A DNA stretch of 39,026 bases from Rhodovarius sp. (GCA_025057055.1 JANWYF010000074.1:1-39026); one strand, 5' to 3'. Counted from the first letter of the stretch, positions 29,426-38,946 are shown. The notes: generated from the letters alone by a model not told the origin. Translations and numbers: made by a program.

Positions 29426-29823
29426 CGCATGTGGTGGCGCCTGCCTCGGCCATTCCTCCGGGCGGGCGGCTGGTGGCGGAGGTGGCGGGGCGACGCATCG
29501 TCATCTTCAACCTGGGCGGAGAGTTCTTCGCCCTGGCCGACCGCTGCCCGCACCAGGGCGGGCCGCTCTCCGCCGGGCCGGTGATGGGTGAGATCCGCAG
29601 CGACTGCCCGGGGCAGTACCGCTACCACCGCCCCGGCGAGATCCTGCGCTGCCCCTGGCATGCCTGGGAGTTCGACATCCGCACGGGCCGGTCGGTCTGC
29701 GACCCGCGCCGGGTCAAGACCGGCAGCTACCCGGCACGGCTCGCCAGCGGGGCGGAACTGGCGTTGCAGGCCGAGACCTTCCCCGTGCGGGTGGAGGAGA
29801 GCTACGTCGTGGTCGAGATCTAG
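29419..29823 (+). CDS. Rieske [2Fe-2S] ferredoxin-like protein
   Basis: RIVIFNLGGEFFALADRCPHQGGPLSAGPV...EILRCPWHAWEFDIRTGRSVCDP; GTG start overlapping the upstream amidohydrolase. Confidence 0.85.
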   Translation: MVAHVVAPASAIPPGGRLVAEVAGRRIVIFNLGGEFFALADRCPHQGGPLSAGPVMGEIRSDCPGQYRYHRPGEILRCPWHAWEFDIRTGRSVCDPRRVKTGSYPARLASGAELALQAETFPVRVEESYVVVEI

Positions 29824-30189
29824 CCCGGGCCTCTGCGGGCTGCTGCCGCGCCTCACCCGCGACGGCGCCGCGACCCTCAAGCCGGGATGCCGGCGCGACC
29901 CCGGCCCGGCCCAGGGCCCCGCGGCGGGCAGCAGCGCCTTTGCAGGGGCGTGGCCGGGTGGTCGCTGATCTTCGGCTGCCGGGGGCGGCCAGCCCAGGCC
30001 TCGGTCCCATCTCCTCCCGCGCGGACCGGGCACAGGCGGTGCAGGCTTCGCTGCGGGCTTGGCCGCCGCACGGCAGAGGGGGCGGCCGGCGGGGCGGTGC
30101 GGGCTGATCGGGGCTGGCGGCTGCGCTGGCCGGCCCGGCGGGACATCCACCCCCTGGCGAGAGGGCCTCCTCGCCGCCATCTTCCGTTC

Positions 30190-30894
30190 ATGAGCCAGGT
30201 ACCCGCGAGGCCACCGGCTGGGAGCGGCGCGGTGGCCGCCTTCCTTGCCAAGGTCAACAGCATGGCCGTCCGCCCCGCGAGCGGCCCCCGGGGCCGGCTG
30301 CTGTTCATGATGGATGCCACGGCCAGCCGCCAGCCGAGCTGGGATCGCGCCTGCCACCTGATGGCCGAGATGTTCGCCGCCACGCGCGAGATCGGCGGCC
30401 TTGCCGTCCAGCTCGCCTATTGGCGAGGCTACATGGAGTTCGCCGCCACCCCCTTCCTGACCGACGCCGCCGAGCTGACGCGGCGGATGGCCGCGGTGCA
30501 GTGCCTGGGGGGCCAGACCCAGGTGCTGCGCGCGCTCTCCCACGCGCTGGCCGAAACGCGCAAGGCCAGGGTCCATGCCTGCATCCTGGTCGGCGATGCG
30601 TTGGAGGAGCCGCTCGATCCGATCTGCCATGCGGCGGGGCAGCTCGGCCTGCACGGCAGCCCGGTCTTCGCCTTCCACGAGGGGCCGGATCCGGCGAGTG
30701 CCGAGGCCTTCCGCCAGATCGCCAAGGTCTCGGGCGGGGCCTTTGCCCGTTTCGATTCGAGGAGCGCCGAGACCTTGCGCGAACTGCTCCGCGCGGTCGC
30801 GGTCTTTGCCGCCGGGGGCCGTGCGGGGCTGGCTGCCCTGCCCGGCGCGGTCGCGCAAGGGGTGCTGGCGCAGCTGCCGCCCCCGCGGCGATGA
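30190..30894 (+). CDS. VWA-domain-like protein
   Basis: RGRLLFMMDATASRQPSWDRACHLMAEMFAATREIGGLAVQLAYWRGYMEF; MIDAS-like DATAS; HACILVGDALEEPLDPICHAAGQLGLHGSPVFAFHEG. Confidence 0.65.
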   Translation: MSQVPARPPAGSGAVAAFLAKVNSMAVRPASGPRGRLLFMMDATASRQPSWDRACHLMAEMFAATREIGGLAVQLAYWRGYMEFAATPFLTDAAELTRRMAAVQCLGGQTQVLRALSHALAETRKARVHACILVGDALEEPLDPICHAAGQLGLHGSPVFAFHEGPDPASAEAFRQIAKVSGGAFARFDSRSAETLRELLRAVAVFAAGGRAGLAALPGAVAQGVLAQLPPPRR

Positions 30895-30901
30895 GCGGGC
30901 C

Positions 30902-31582
30902 ATGACCTGGATCGCCCTTGGCCTGCTCGCCTTCCTCGGCCTGTATGCGGCGCTGGCTGCCTTCGCGCGGGCCGATGTGGCGGCGATCAAGCGCGCCCTG
31001 CCCTGGGTCGCGGCCGCCTTTGGCGTTGGGGTGCTTCTCTTCCTGCTGCTCACGGGGCGTGGGGCGATGGCCGTCTCCGCGCTCGTCTTCCTGGGGCCAG
31101 CCCTGTGGCGGGCGTGGCAGGCTTGGCGGACGCGGCTGGTCTTCCAGGGAGCGGCGGGCCCCGGTGAGACGGCGGTGGATACCGCGACCCTCGAGATGCG
31201 GCTCGATCTCGGCAGCGGGGAGATGCGCGGCACCATCCGGCGGGGCCGTTTCGCCGGGCGGGATCTTGCCTCGCTCTCGCTCGCCGAACTTCTCGAGCTG
31301 CTGGCCGAATGCCGGCGCGAGGATGCGGAGAGCGTGCCCCTGCTTGAGGCTTGGCTCGATCGCATCGCCCCCGATTGGCGGGCGCAGGGGCAGGGGATGG
31401 AGGAGGCGCCGCTCGACCGCGCGGCGGCTCTTGCCCTGCTCGGCCTGCGTGAGGGGGCCACTCCGGAGGAGATCCGCGCCGCCCACCGCGCCCGGATGCG
31501 GGAGGCGCACCCCGATGCCGGCGGGGATCCGGCCCTGGCCGCCCGGCTCAACGCCGCGCGCGACCTGCTGCTCAGGGGCTGA
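30902..31582 (+). CDS. Membrane-anchored J-domain protein (Tim14/Pam18-like)
   Basis: N-terminal TM segments; extreme C-terminal J domain ALALLGLREGATPEEIRAAHRARMREAHPDAGGDPALAARLNAARDLLLRG with HPD motif. Confidence 0.8.
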   Translation: MTWIALGLLAFLGLYAALAAFARADVAAIKRALPWVAAAFGVGVLLFLLLTGRGAMAVSALVFLGPALWRAWQAWRTRLVFQGAAGPGETAVDTATLEMRLDLGSGEMRGTIRRGRFAGRDLASLSLAELLELLAECRREDAESVPLLEAWLDRIAPDWRAQGQGMEEAPLDRAAALALLGLREGATPEEIRAAHRARMREAHPDAGGDPALAARLNAARDLLLRG

Positions 31583-31671
31583 CGGGCCCCGGCCCTGCTG
31601 ACCCGGCACCCCCCGCCCGTGACAAGCCCCGCCCGCCCGTGGCAGATGCCGGGGCGAGGGAGTCGCGATGC

Positions 31672-32541
31672 ATGCTCAAGCCCTTGCGCAAGGCGGTCCT
31701 GCCCGTGGCGGGCCTCGGTACCAGGTTCCTGCCTGCGACCAAGGTGATGCCCAAGGAGATGCTGACGGTCGTCGACCGGCCGCTCATCCAGTATGCGGTG
31801 GATGAGGCTCGCGCTGCCGGCATCGAGCAGTTCTGCCTGGTCACCGGCCGCGGCAAATCCATCCTGGTCGAGCATTTCGACCTCGCCTATGAGCTTGAGC
31901 GAATCCTGGAGGAGCGCGGCAGGCAGCGGGAGCTTGCCGCCCTGCGCGCCGACATGCTGCCGCCCGGCATGGTGGTCAGCACGCGGCAGCAGACGCCGCT
32001 CGGACTCGGCCATGCCATCTGGTGCGCGCGGCATTTCATCCAGGACGATCCCTTCGCCATCCTGCTGCCGGATGACCTGATGCTGTGTCCCGTCCCCTGC
32101 ATGCAGCAGCTGGCCGAGGCCTATCGCGAGACCGGCGGCAATGTCGTGGCGATCGAGGAGGTGCCGCGCGAACGCGTCAGCCGCTACGGCGTGATCGACG
32201 TCGAACGCGACATGGGCCGGCTGGTCTCGATCAAGGGCCTGGTCGAGAAGCCGCCCATCGACCAGGCGCCGTCCAACCTGACGATCATCGGCCGCTATGT
32301 GCTGATGCCCGAGGTGATCGGGCATCTGGCGCGGATGGAAAAGGGAGCGGGGGGCGAGATCCAGCTCACCGACGGGATGGCGCGGCTGATCGGCAGCCAG
32401 CCCTTCCACGGTCTGCGTTATCAGGGGCGGCGCTTCGACTGCGGCGACAAGGCCGGCTTCCTCGAGGCGCAGATCGCCTTTGCTCTGGCCCGGCCGGACA
32501 TCGCTCCGGCCATGCGCGAGATCCTCGCCCGCTATGCCTGA
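31672..32541 (+). CDS. galU: UTP-glucose-1-phosphate uridylyltransferase
   Basis: LRKAVLPVAGLGTRFLPATKVMPKEMLTVVDRPLIQYAVDEARAAGIEQFCLVTGRGK; GEIQLTDGMARLI. Confidence 0.95.
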   Translation: MLKPLRKAVLPVAGLGTRFLPATKVMPKEMLTVVDRPLIQYAVDEARAAGIEQFCLVTGRGKSILVEHFDLAYELERILEERGRQRELAALRADMLPPGMVVSTRQQTPLGLGHAIWCARHFIQDDPFAILLPDDLMLCPVPCMQQLAEAYRETGGNVVAIEEVPRERVSRYGVIDVERDMGRLVSIKGLVEKPPIDQAPSNLTIIGRYVLMPEVIGHLARMEKGAGGEIQLTDGMARLIGSQPFHGLRYQGRRFDCGDKAGFLEAQIAFALARPDIAPAMREILARYA

Positions 32542-32583
32542 GCAGCGGCGTTCCCATTGGCCCCTGACCGGGTCGAGCCCGCC

Positions 32584-33894
32584 ATGAAGATCGCCATCAT
32601 CGGTGCGGGCTATGTCGGCCTCGTCTCCGGGGCCTGTTTTGCCGAGTTCGGCGTCGATGTCGCCCTGGTCGAGCGCGATGCGGACCGGATCACCGCGCTG
32701 CGGCAGGGGCGGCTGCCGATCTACGAACCGGGGCTCGACAAGCTGGTGGCCGACAATGTGCGCGAGGGTCGCCTCTCCTTCCACGAGAGGATGGCTCCTG
32801 CGATCGAGGGGGCGGAGGCGGTCTTCCTGGCGGTGGGCACGCCCTCGCGCCGCGGCGATGGCCATGCCGATCTCTCGCATGTCTTCGCTGCCGCGGAGGA
32901 GGTGGCGCGCACCGCGACCCATCCGCTGACCCTGGTCACCAAATCGACCGTACCGGTGGGAACGGGGCGGCGGATCATCGAGCTGGTGCGGCCGATCCGC
33001 CCCGATATCGCCGTCGCCGCCAATCCGGAGTTTCTGCGCGAAGGCGCTGCGATCGGCGATTTCATGCGCCCCGACCGGGTGGTGATCGGCACCGAGCCGG
33101 GCGAGCGGGGCGAGCGGGCGCTGGCCACGCTGCGCCGGCTCTACCGCCCGCTCTACCTGATCGAGACGCCGATCGTGGCGACCAGCATCGAGACCGCGGA
33201 GGTGATCAAATACGCCGCCAACAGCTTCCTTGCGATGAAGATCACCTTCATCAACGAGATCGCCAATTTCTGCGAGCGGGCGGGTGCGGATGTGCACGAC
33301 GTGGCGCGCGGCATCGGGCTCGACGGCAGGATCGGGCGCAAATTCCTCCACCCCGGTCCGGGCTATGGCGGTTCCTGCTTCCCCAAGGACACGCTGGCCT
33401 TCCTCCGCACCGCTGAGGAGCTGGGCGTGCCGCTGCGGCTGGTCGAGACCACGATCGCGATCAATGAGGCGCGCAAGATCGAGATGGCCGAGCGCGTGCT
33501 CGCCGCCCTCAACCCGGCAGCGGGGCGGCGCATCGCGGTCCTCGGCCTGACCTTCAAGCCCGAGACCGACGACATGCGCGAGGCGCCGGCGCTGGTCATC
33601 ATCCCGCGCCTGCTCGCCGCAGGGGCGGAGGTGGTGGCCTATGACCCGGAGGGCATGGGCCAGGCGCGCGCGCTGCTGCCCGCCGCGGTCAGCTATGCCG
33701 AGACGGCCATGGCCTGCCTTGCCGGCGCCGATTGCGCGGTGCTGCTGACCGAGTGGAACGAGTTCCGCGCCCTGCCTCCGGAACGCCTCAAATCCGCCAT
33801 GCGGGGGAACTTGTTCTTCGATTTCCGCAACGTCTACGACCCGGCGGCGATGCGGGCGGCCGGATTCCGCTACATGAGCCTAGGGAGGCCGTAA
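32584..33894 (+). CDS. ugd: UDP-glucose 6-dehydrogenase
   Basis: [71 protein letters not shown]. Confidence 0.95.
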   Translation: MKIAIIGAGYVGLVSGACFAEFGVDVALVERDADRITALRQGRLPIYEPGLDKLVADNVREGRLSFHERMAPAIEGAEAVFLAVGTPSRRGDGHADLSHVFAAAEEVARTATHPLTLVTKSTVPVGTGRRIIELVRPIRPDIAVAANPEFLREGAAIGDFMRPDRVVIGTEPGERGERALATLRRLYRPLYLIETPIVATSIETAEVIKYAANSFLAMKITFINEIANFCERAGADVHDVARGIGLDGRIGRKFLHPGPGYGGSCFPKDTLAFLRTAEELGVPLRLVETTIAINEARKIEMAERVLAALNPAAGRRIAVLGLTFKPETDDMREAPALVIIPRLLAAGAEVVAYDPEGMGQARALLPAAVSYAETAMACLAGADCAVLLTEWNEFRALPPERLKSAMRGNLFFDFRNVYDPAAMRAAGFRYMSLGRP

Positions 33895-35303
33895 TGGGCG
33901 CGTTCCAGCACCAGTTCCACCCGACCAGTCTGCGCGAATATGACATCCGCGGGATCGTCGGACAGACCCTGGGTCCGGAGGATGCCTTCGCCATCGGCCG
34001 CTGCTTCGGCACCGTGGTGGTCCGCTCCGGCGGACGGCGCCTGGCGGTCGGCTATGACGGGCGGCTCTCCTCCCCGATGCTGGAGGAGAGGCTGGTCGCG
34101 GGCCTGAGCGCCTGCGGTCTGCAGGTGTTGCGGATCGGCTGCTGCCCGACCCCGATGCTCTACTACGCCGCTTATGCGCTCGAGACGGACGGGGCGGTGA
34201 TGGTGACCGGCAGCCACAACCCGCCGGACTACAACGGGTTCAAGGCGATGGTCGGCCGCAAACCTTTCTTCGGGCAACAGATCCGGGCCCTCGGCGCGAT
34301 GGCGGCGGCCGGCGATGTGGTGCCGGAGGCCGAAGGCAGCGCCGAGACGGTCGATCTGGCCGAGGCTTACGTGGCGCGCATCCTGCAGGATTTCGACGGC
34401 GGGCGTGGCCTCTCTGCCGTATGGGATCCGGGCAATGGTTCGGGCGGGGTGATCGCCCGCATGCTGGCCGATCGCCTGCCGGGCCGGCATGTCGTGATCA
34501 ACGGGGAGATCGACGGCCGCTTCCCCAACCACCACCCCGACCCCACCGTGCCGCGCAACCTCGAACAGCTCATCGCCAAGGTGCGGGAGCTGGGGGCCGA
34601 TCTGGGGATCGCCTTCGACGGCGATGCCGACCGCATCGGCGTCGTTGACGGTCAGGGGCGGATGCTCTTCGGCGATCAGCTTCTGATCGTGCTCGCCCGC
34701 GATCTGCTGCGCCAACGCCCGGGGGCGACCATCATCGCCGATGTCAAGGCCTCGCAAGTGCTGTTCGATGAGATCGCGCGCGCCGGCGGCGTGCCGCTGA
34801 TGTGGAAGACGGGCCACAGCCTCATCAAGCAGAAGATGGCCGAGACAGGCGCGCCGCTGGCGGGCGAGATGTCGGGCCACATCTTCTACGCCGACCGTTG
34901 GTACGGTTTCGATGATGCGCTCTACGCCGCGGTCCGGTTGCTCGGCGTGCTGGGCAGGTCCGATCAGTCCCTGGCCCAGATGCACGATGCGCTGCCCAGG
35001 ATGTTGAACACGCCCGAACTCCGCTTCGACTGCCCGGAGGAGCGCAAATTCGCCGTGGTGCGGGAAGTGGCCGCGCGACTGGCCGCCGCCGGGGCCCGGG
35101 TGCAGGATGTGGACGGGGTGCGCGTCCTGACCGAGGACGGCTGGTGGTTGCTGCGCGCGTCCAACACCCAGGCGGTGCTGGTGGCGCGTGTCGAAGCCCG
35201 CACGCCCGAGGGGCTGGAGCGTCTCAAGGCCGAGCTGGCCGCACAGCTGGCCGCCAGCGGGCTGGAGCGGCCCGACTTCTCCGGCCAGAACGCGGGACAT
35301 TGA
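33894..35303 (+). CDS. Phosphomannomutase/phosphoglucomutase (AlgC/ManB type)
   Basis: [64 protein letters not shown]; start overlaps the ugd stop. Confidence 0.93.
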   Translation: MGAFQHQFHPTSLREYDIRGIVGQTLGPEDAFAIGRCFGTVVVRSGGRRLAVGYDGRLSSPMLEERLVAGLSACGLQVLRIGCCPTPMLYYAAYALETDGAVMVTGSHNPPDYNGFKAMVGRKPFFGQQIRALGAMAAAGDVVPEAEGSAETVDLAEAYVARILQDFDGGRGLSAVWDPGNGSGGVIARMLADRLPGRHVVINGEIDGRFPNHHPDPTVPRNLEQLIAKVRELGADLGIAFDGDADRIGVVDGQGRMLFGDQLLIVLARDLLRQRPGATIIADVKASQVLFDEIARAGGVPLMWKTGHSLIKQKMAETGAPLAGEMSGHIFYADRWYGFDDALYAAVRLLGVLGRSDQSLAQMHDALPRMLNTPELRFDCPEERKFAVVREVAARLAAAGARVQDVDGVRVLTEDGWWLLRASNTQAVLVARVEARTPEGLERLKAELAAQLAASGLERPDFSGQNAGH

Positions 35304-35658
35304 CGATAGGTCGGCGCCGGCACGGAATAGCGCCGGCGCTGCTGCTGCTCTGGGCCGTGCCGGCAGCGGCGGAGCGGCTCAACGCCCCGCTGCCCGTCAT
35401 GCCAGGCGCCTGTTGCGGTGAGGAGGCGCAGATCATCGCGACCGCCTTCCGCGACGCCCTGGCGATGAGGCAGCGAGGGATGGCGCGGCTCGATGCCCAT
35501 CCCGAACTGCCGGAGTTCCGCCGCTCGTTCGGCACCGGGCCCGTGGCACCGGTGGGGGCCCATCTGCCGGGCATCGCCGATGGGCTGTCCCGCCACCGCC
35601 CCTTGGCCATGTTCGGCAAGCTGCCCGAGGCCTGCGCGCCGGGGCGCTTTGGCTAAAA

Positions 35659-35673
35659 CCTCCGCGCCGGAGG
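35659..35673 (-). terminator. Possible minus-strand hairpin + T tract (CCTCCG-GCG-CGGAGG-TTTT)
   Basis: Perfect 6-bp stem, 3-nt loop, followed by TTTT on the minus strand; lies about 600 bp beyond the minus-strand gene ending at 36266 and inside the pseudogene. Confidence 0.3.
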
Positions 35674-35717
35674 CGCGATGGGCTTCTGCCCGCTTTTCTT
35701 CCACGCCGGCCAATATG

Positions 35718-35743
35718 GTCTGGACATTCGGTCTGGACATTCG
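35718..35743. repeat. 13-bp tandem duplication gtctggacattcg x2
   Basis: Exact adjacent copies 35718-35730 and 35731-35743. Confidence 0.97.
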
Positions 35744-36265
35744 GCCGGGCGAGATCGTGCATGAGGTCAGCCACATCGCAGCCGGCACTCGCGACATCCT
35801 CTCTTCCCCAACGCACGCGGCGATCCTCGCCAAGAAGGACCCGACGGCGGCAGGGATGAACGCCGACAACGGCGGCGCCGCTGGTGAGCCAGCGGGGCCT
35901 GCCCCCGAAGCGCTGTCTGCACTCGCCTTTTCTTGCCGGCCTTCGGATCCGGGCGGCGGGGAAGCGGCTCGACACTCCGGGCCCGCTGGGGCTCTCCGCC
36001 ATCGGCATGACCCGGCGGCGCATCCGCCGCGCGGCCCGCCGGGGTGCAGCCGGCCGGCTTTCGGGCGGGCTCGATGCGGGCGCGGGGCTGGGGGCAATCG
36101 CCAGGCGCCGGCACTGCTCCCCGCCAGCTCGGCTGGACGAGATGCGGGGCGGCCTCGGCCGGGCAGAGGCCGCCTTCGCCCCGGGGCGCCCAGCGTCCAA
36201 CCAGGGCTGCGGGCCGCCTTGGCCGGCCGCGTTGTGCCGCGCGCTGCGGCGAGCAGCCCCTGCCG

Positions 36266-37222
36266 CTAGCGGCCGAAAGCATGGCCGAGCCGGGCCAAGC
36301 CGGCCTCGGCTTCCTCGACCATGCGCCGGATCACTTCGCCCGCCGGCAGCACCTCTCGGATCAGGCCCACGCATTGGCCGGCCCAGACATAGCTCTCCTC
36401 GAGCCGGCCCTCGCTCGCCCCCAGCGCATTGCGCGCGCCAGAGACCCAGCCGAGCAGCTCATCGCGCCCGATCCCCTGCGCCTCGAGCTCCAGGATCCGG
36501 CGGGTATAGGCCGTGGCCAGGGCGCGGCCGGGCTGACCCATGCTGCGCTTGATGACCACGGTCTGGTCGGGCTCGGCCGCGGTCAGCGCCTGCTTGTAGG
36601 CATCATGGGCGCGCGCCTCGACGGTGGCGACAAAGCGAGTGCCCATCTCCACCCCCTCCGCGCCCAGGGCCAGCGCCGCCAGCAGCCCGCGCCCGTCGGC
36701 AATCCCGCCCGAGGCCAGCACCGGAATCTTCACCGCATCGACCACCCGCGGGACCATCACCAGCGTCGTCTCCTCGCTGCGGCCGATATGCCCGCCGCCT
36801 TCGAAGCCCACGGTCGCCACCATGTCAGCGCCGGCGGCTTCCGCCTTGCGTGCAAGCTCCGGCCCGGCGGCGAGCACCAGGGTGCGCACGCCATGGCCCT
36901 CGCAACGGCGGATCCAGGGCGCGGGATTGCCGGCGGTGAAGGCGACCAGGGCGACCTTCTCCTCCAGCGCCACATCGAGCAGGGGCGCGATGTCCATCCG
37001 CCCGATCGGGAAATTGACGCCGAAGGGGTAGGGAGTGAGGGCGCGGCAGCGCCGGATTTCCGCGCGCAGCGCCTCGGGCTCGGTCAGGCCCGGTGTGTTG
37101 ATCTGGCCGAGCCCGCCGGCGTTGGAGACGGCCGCCGCGAGCTCGGCGTAGGCGATCCTGGCCAAGCCGCCCTGCACGATGGGGTAGCGGATGCCGAGCA
37201 TGTCGGTGACGCGGGTGCGCAT
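36266..37222 (-). CDS. Nitronate monooxygenase / 2-nitropropane dioxygenase-like flavoprotein
   Basis: MRTRVTDMLGIRYPIVQGGLARIAYAELAAAVSNAGGLGQINTPGL; GADMVATVGFEGGGHIGRSEETTLVMVPRVVDAVKIPVLASGGIADGRGL. Confidence 0.9.
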   Translation of the reverse strand: MRTRVTDMLGIRYPIVQGGLARIAYAELAAAVSNAGGLGQINTPGLTEPEALRAEIRRCRALTPYPFGVNFPIGRMDIAPLLDVALEEKVALVAFTAGNPAPWIRRCEGHGVRTLVLAAGPELARKAEAAGADMVATVGFEGGGHIGRSEETTLVMVPRVVDAVKIPVLASGGIADGRGLLAALALGAEGVEMGTRFVATVEARAHDAYKQALTAAEPDQTVVIKRSMGQPGRALATAYTRRILELEAQGIGRDELLGWVSGARNALGASEGRLEESYVWAGQCVGLIREVLPAGEVIRRMVEEAEAGLARLGHAFGR

Positions 37223-37431
37223 GGCGCTGAAGCTAGAGCGGCCGATGCGAGAGGGAAACGCCACCAGCTGACCACAGCCGCACGGCGGTCGCTAACTGGC
37301 GCCTGGCCGGCCCCTCCTCTGCCCGCTGCGGCAGACGGGTGCAGCCCCTTGGCCGCCAGGGCGAGCCAGGGGGGCGGCAGATGGCGCCCGCGCGGGCGAT
37401 CGCAGCGCCGCGGGGGGAGGCGCTGTCGGCC

Positions 37432-38097
37432 TCAACCCCGGGCGCCGAAGATGGCCGTCCCGATGCGGACATGGGTTGCGCCCTCGGCGATCGCGATCTC
37501 GAAATCGCCGCTCATGCCCATCGAGAGCGTGCGCAGGCCATGGCGGGCGGCCAGCTCTGCCAGATAGGCGAAGTGCGGGCGCGGGTCCTCACCCAGCGGG
37601 GGGATGCACATCAGGCCCTCGACCGGCAGGCCGAACTCCTCCCGCGCCTGGCGGAGGAAGGCCTCGGCCTCGCTGCGCCGGACACCGGATTTCTGCGGCT
37701 CATCGCCGGTGTTGACCTGGACCAGGCAGGCCGGCCGCCGCCCCTGCTTGGCCATGGCCTTGGCCAAGGCGGCGGCGAGCTTCGGACGGTCCAGGCTTTC
37801 GATGACATCGGCGATCGCCACCGCATCGGCCGCCTTGTTCGTCTGCAGACCGCCGATGATGTGCAGCCTAAGACCGGGATGCGCGGCGCGCAGCGGAGGG
37901 AACTTGGCCGCTGCTTCCTGCACCCGGTTCTCCCCGAAGAGGAGTTGGCCGGCGGCCAGAGCCTCTTCGACCGCGGAAGCCGGCTGTGTCTTGGAGACGG
38001 CGACCAGCTGCACCGAACCGGGCGGCCGATTGGCCCGGGCGGTGGCTTCGGCAATCCTGTCGCGGATGCGACGGAGGTTTTCGGCAATCGCGCTCAT
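37432..38097 (-). CDS. YggS/PROSC-family pyridoxal-phosphate homeostasis protein
   Basis: LVAVSKTQPASAVEEALAAGQLLFGENRVQEAAAKF; LHIIGGLQTNKA; VQVNTGDEPQKSGV; LSMGMSGDFEIAIAEGATHVRIGTAIFG. Confidence 0.93.
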   Translation of the reverse strand: MSAIAENLRRIRDRIAEATARANRPPGSVQLVAVSKTQPASAVEEALAAGQLLFGENRVQEAAAKFPPLRAAHPGLRLHIIGGLQTNKAADAVAIADVIESLDRPKLAAALAKAMAKQGRRPACLVQVNTGDEPQKSGVRRSEAEAFLRQAREEFGLPVEGLMCIPPLGEDPRPHFAYLAELAARHGLRTLSMGMSGDFEIAIAEGATHVRIGTAIFGARG

Positions 38098-38122
38098 GCG
38101 CGGAAGGCATAGGACAGAGAAG

Positions 38123-38713
38123 GTGCCTCGCCTATGGCTCCTGACCGATCCGCTGCGCCTGCCTGACCCCATGCCGATCCTGCCCAGGCTGCCGCGCGGT
38201 GCAGCGGTCCTGGCCCGCGGCATGCCAGAGGCTGCACTGCCCCCCCTCGCCGTAGCCTGCCGCCGACGTGGGCTTCGCTTGCTGGTCGGCGGCGATGGGC
38301 GGCTCGCGCTGCGCCTGGCCGCGGGCCTGCATGTGCCGGAACGCGGCGCGCCGGGATTGCTCGCCTTCCTGCGCGCGCGGCGGCCCGGTGCCCTGCTTTC
38401 GGCCGCATGCCACGGGCTGCGCGGGCTCGCGCGCGGCCGACGGCTGCGCTGCGATGCGCTGCTCCTCTCCCCGCTCTTTCCGACGGACAGCCACCCGGAG
38501 GCGCGACCGCTCGGCCCGCATGGCTGGGCCTGGCTTGCGCGGGGGGCGGGGCGCGCGTGCATCGCCCTGGGCGGCATCCGGCCCGCCACCCTCGGACGCG
38601 TGCCACCGATCGCGACCGGCGTCGCCGCCATCGGCTGGTGGCGGGGGCTAGAGGCAGGGCTTGCGGCGGAGGACGCCTTATGTCAGATGGCGGACAGAGA
38701 CGGGCGGGCGTAG
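38123..38713 (+). CDS. Thiamine phosphate synthase/TenI-like protein
   Basis: GTG start; PRLWLLTDPLRLPDP...; LLLSPLFPTDSHPEARPLGPHGWAWLARGAGRACIALGGI resembles the ThiE SPVFPTxSHPGAxxLG and ALGGI motifs. Confidence 0.75.
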   Translation: MPRLWLLTDPLRLPDPMPILPRLPRGAAVLARGMPEAALPPLAVACRRRGLRLLVGGDGRLALRLAAGLHVPERGAPGLLAFLRARRPGALLSAACHGLRGLARGRRLRCDALLLSPLFPTDSHPEARPLGPHGWAWLARGAGRACIALGGIRPATLGRVPPIATGVAAIGWWRGLEAGLAAEDALCQMADRDGRA

Positions 38714-38778
38714 CTCAGGGGTAGAGCACAACCTTGCCAAGGTTGGGGTCGAGGGTTCGATTCCCTTCGCCCGCTCCA
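38704..38778 (+). tRNA. tRNA-Gly (anticodon GCC)
   Basis: GCGGGCG TA GCTC AGGGGTA GAGC A CAACC TTGCCAA GGTTG GGGTC GAGGG TTCGATT CCCTT CGCCCGC T CCA; all four stems pair; CCA is encoded. Confidence 0.96.
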
Positions 38779-38946
38779 GTCGCCGCAGTCCCGAACACTC
38801 TCCGCCAGGGTCGCCGCCGCGCTGAGGCGCAGGTTTGGCCAAGGGTGGCGCGGCGGGGTTGATACTTCGCGAACGCAACGAGGGGCTTCCGGGCGTCTCT
38901 CTCGGCCCGGTTCTCTCCGGACCTTGGGACTCGGCCGGTCTAGTCT

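Larger units (their letters stand above)
35300..35862 (+). pseudogene. M35-like (aspzincin/deuterolysin-type) secreted metalloprotease pseudogene: in-frame TAA plus 13-bp duplication frameshift
   Basis: Signal peptide (LLLLWAVPAAAE), then ...KLPEACAPGRFG*NLRAGGAMGFCPLFFHAGQYG | LDIRPGEIVHEVSHIAAGTRDILSSPTHAAILAKKDPTAAGMNADN. The '*' is TAA 35654-35656. The '|' is the tandem 13-mer gtctggacattcg (35718-35730, 35731-35743). HExxH is at 35760-35774. Deleting one 13-mer restores one frame. The C-terminal boundary is approximate. Confidence 0.6.

Noticed and set aside
29413-33351. 1312-aa minus-strand ORF (and other long antisense ORFs at 3982-6486, 7948-10251, 10398-13142, 25770-28370)
   Set aside because: Antisense to well-recognised genes; low-complexity Arg/Gly/Pro/Ala/His-rich translations typical of GC-rich third-position bias; no recognisable domains.
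35144-35299. Upstream extension of the M35-like ORF overlapping the phosphohexomutase gene
   Set aside because: Overlaps a confident CDS in another frame; a TTG at 35300 followed by a signal peptide is more plausible.
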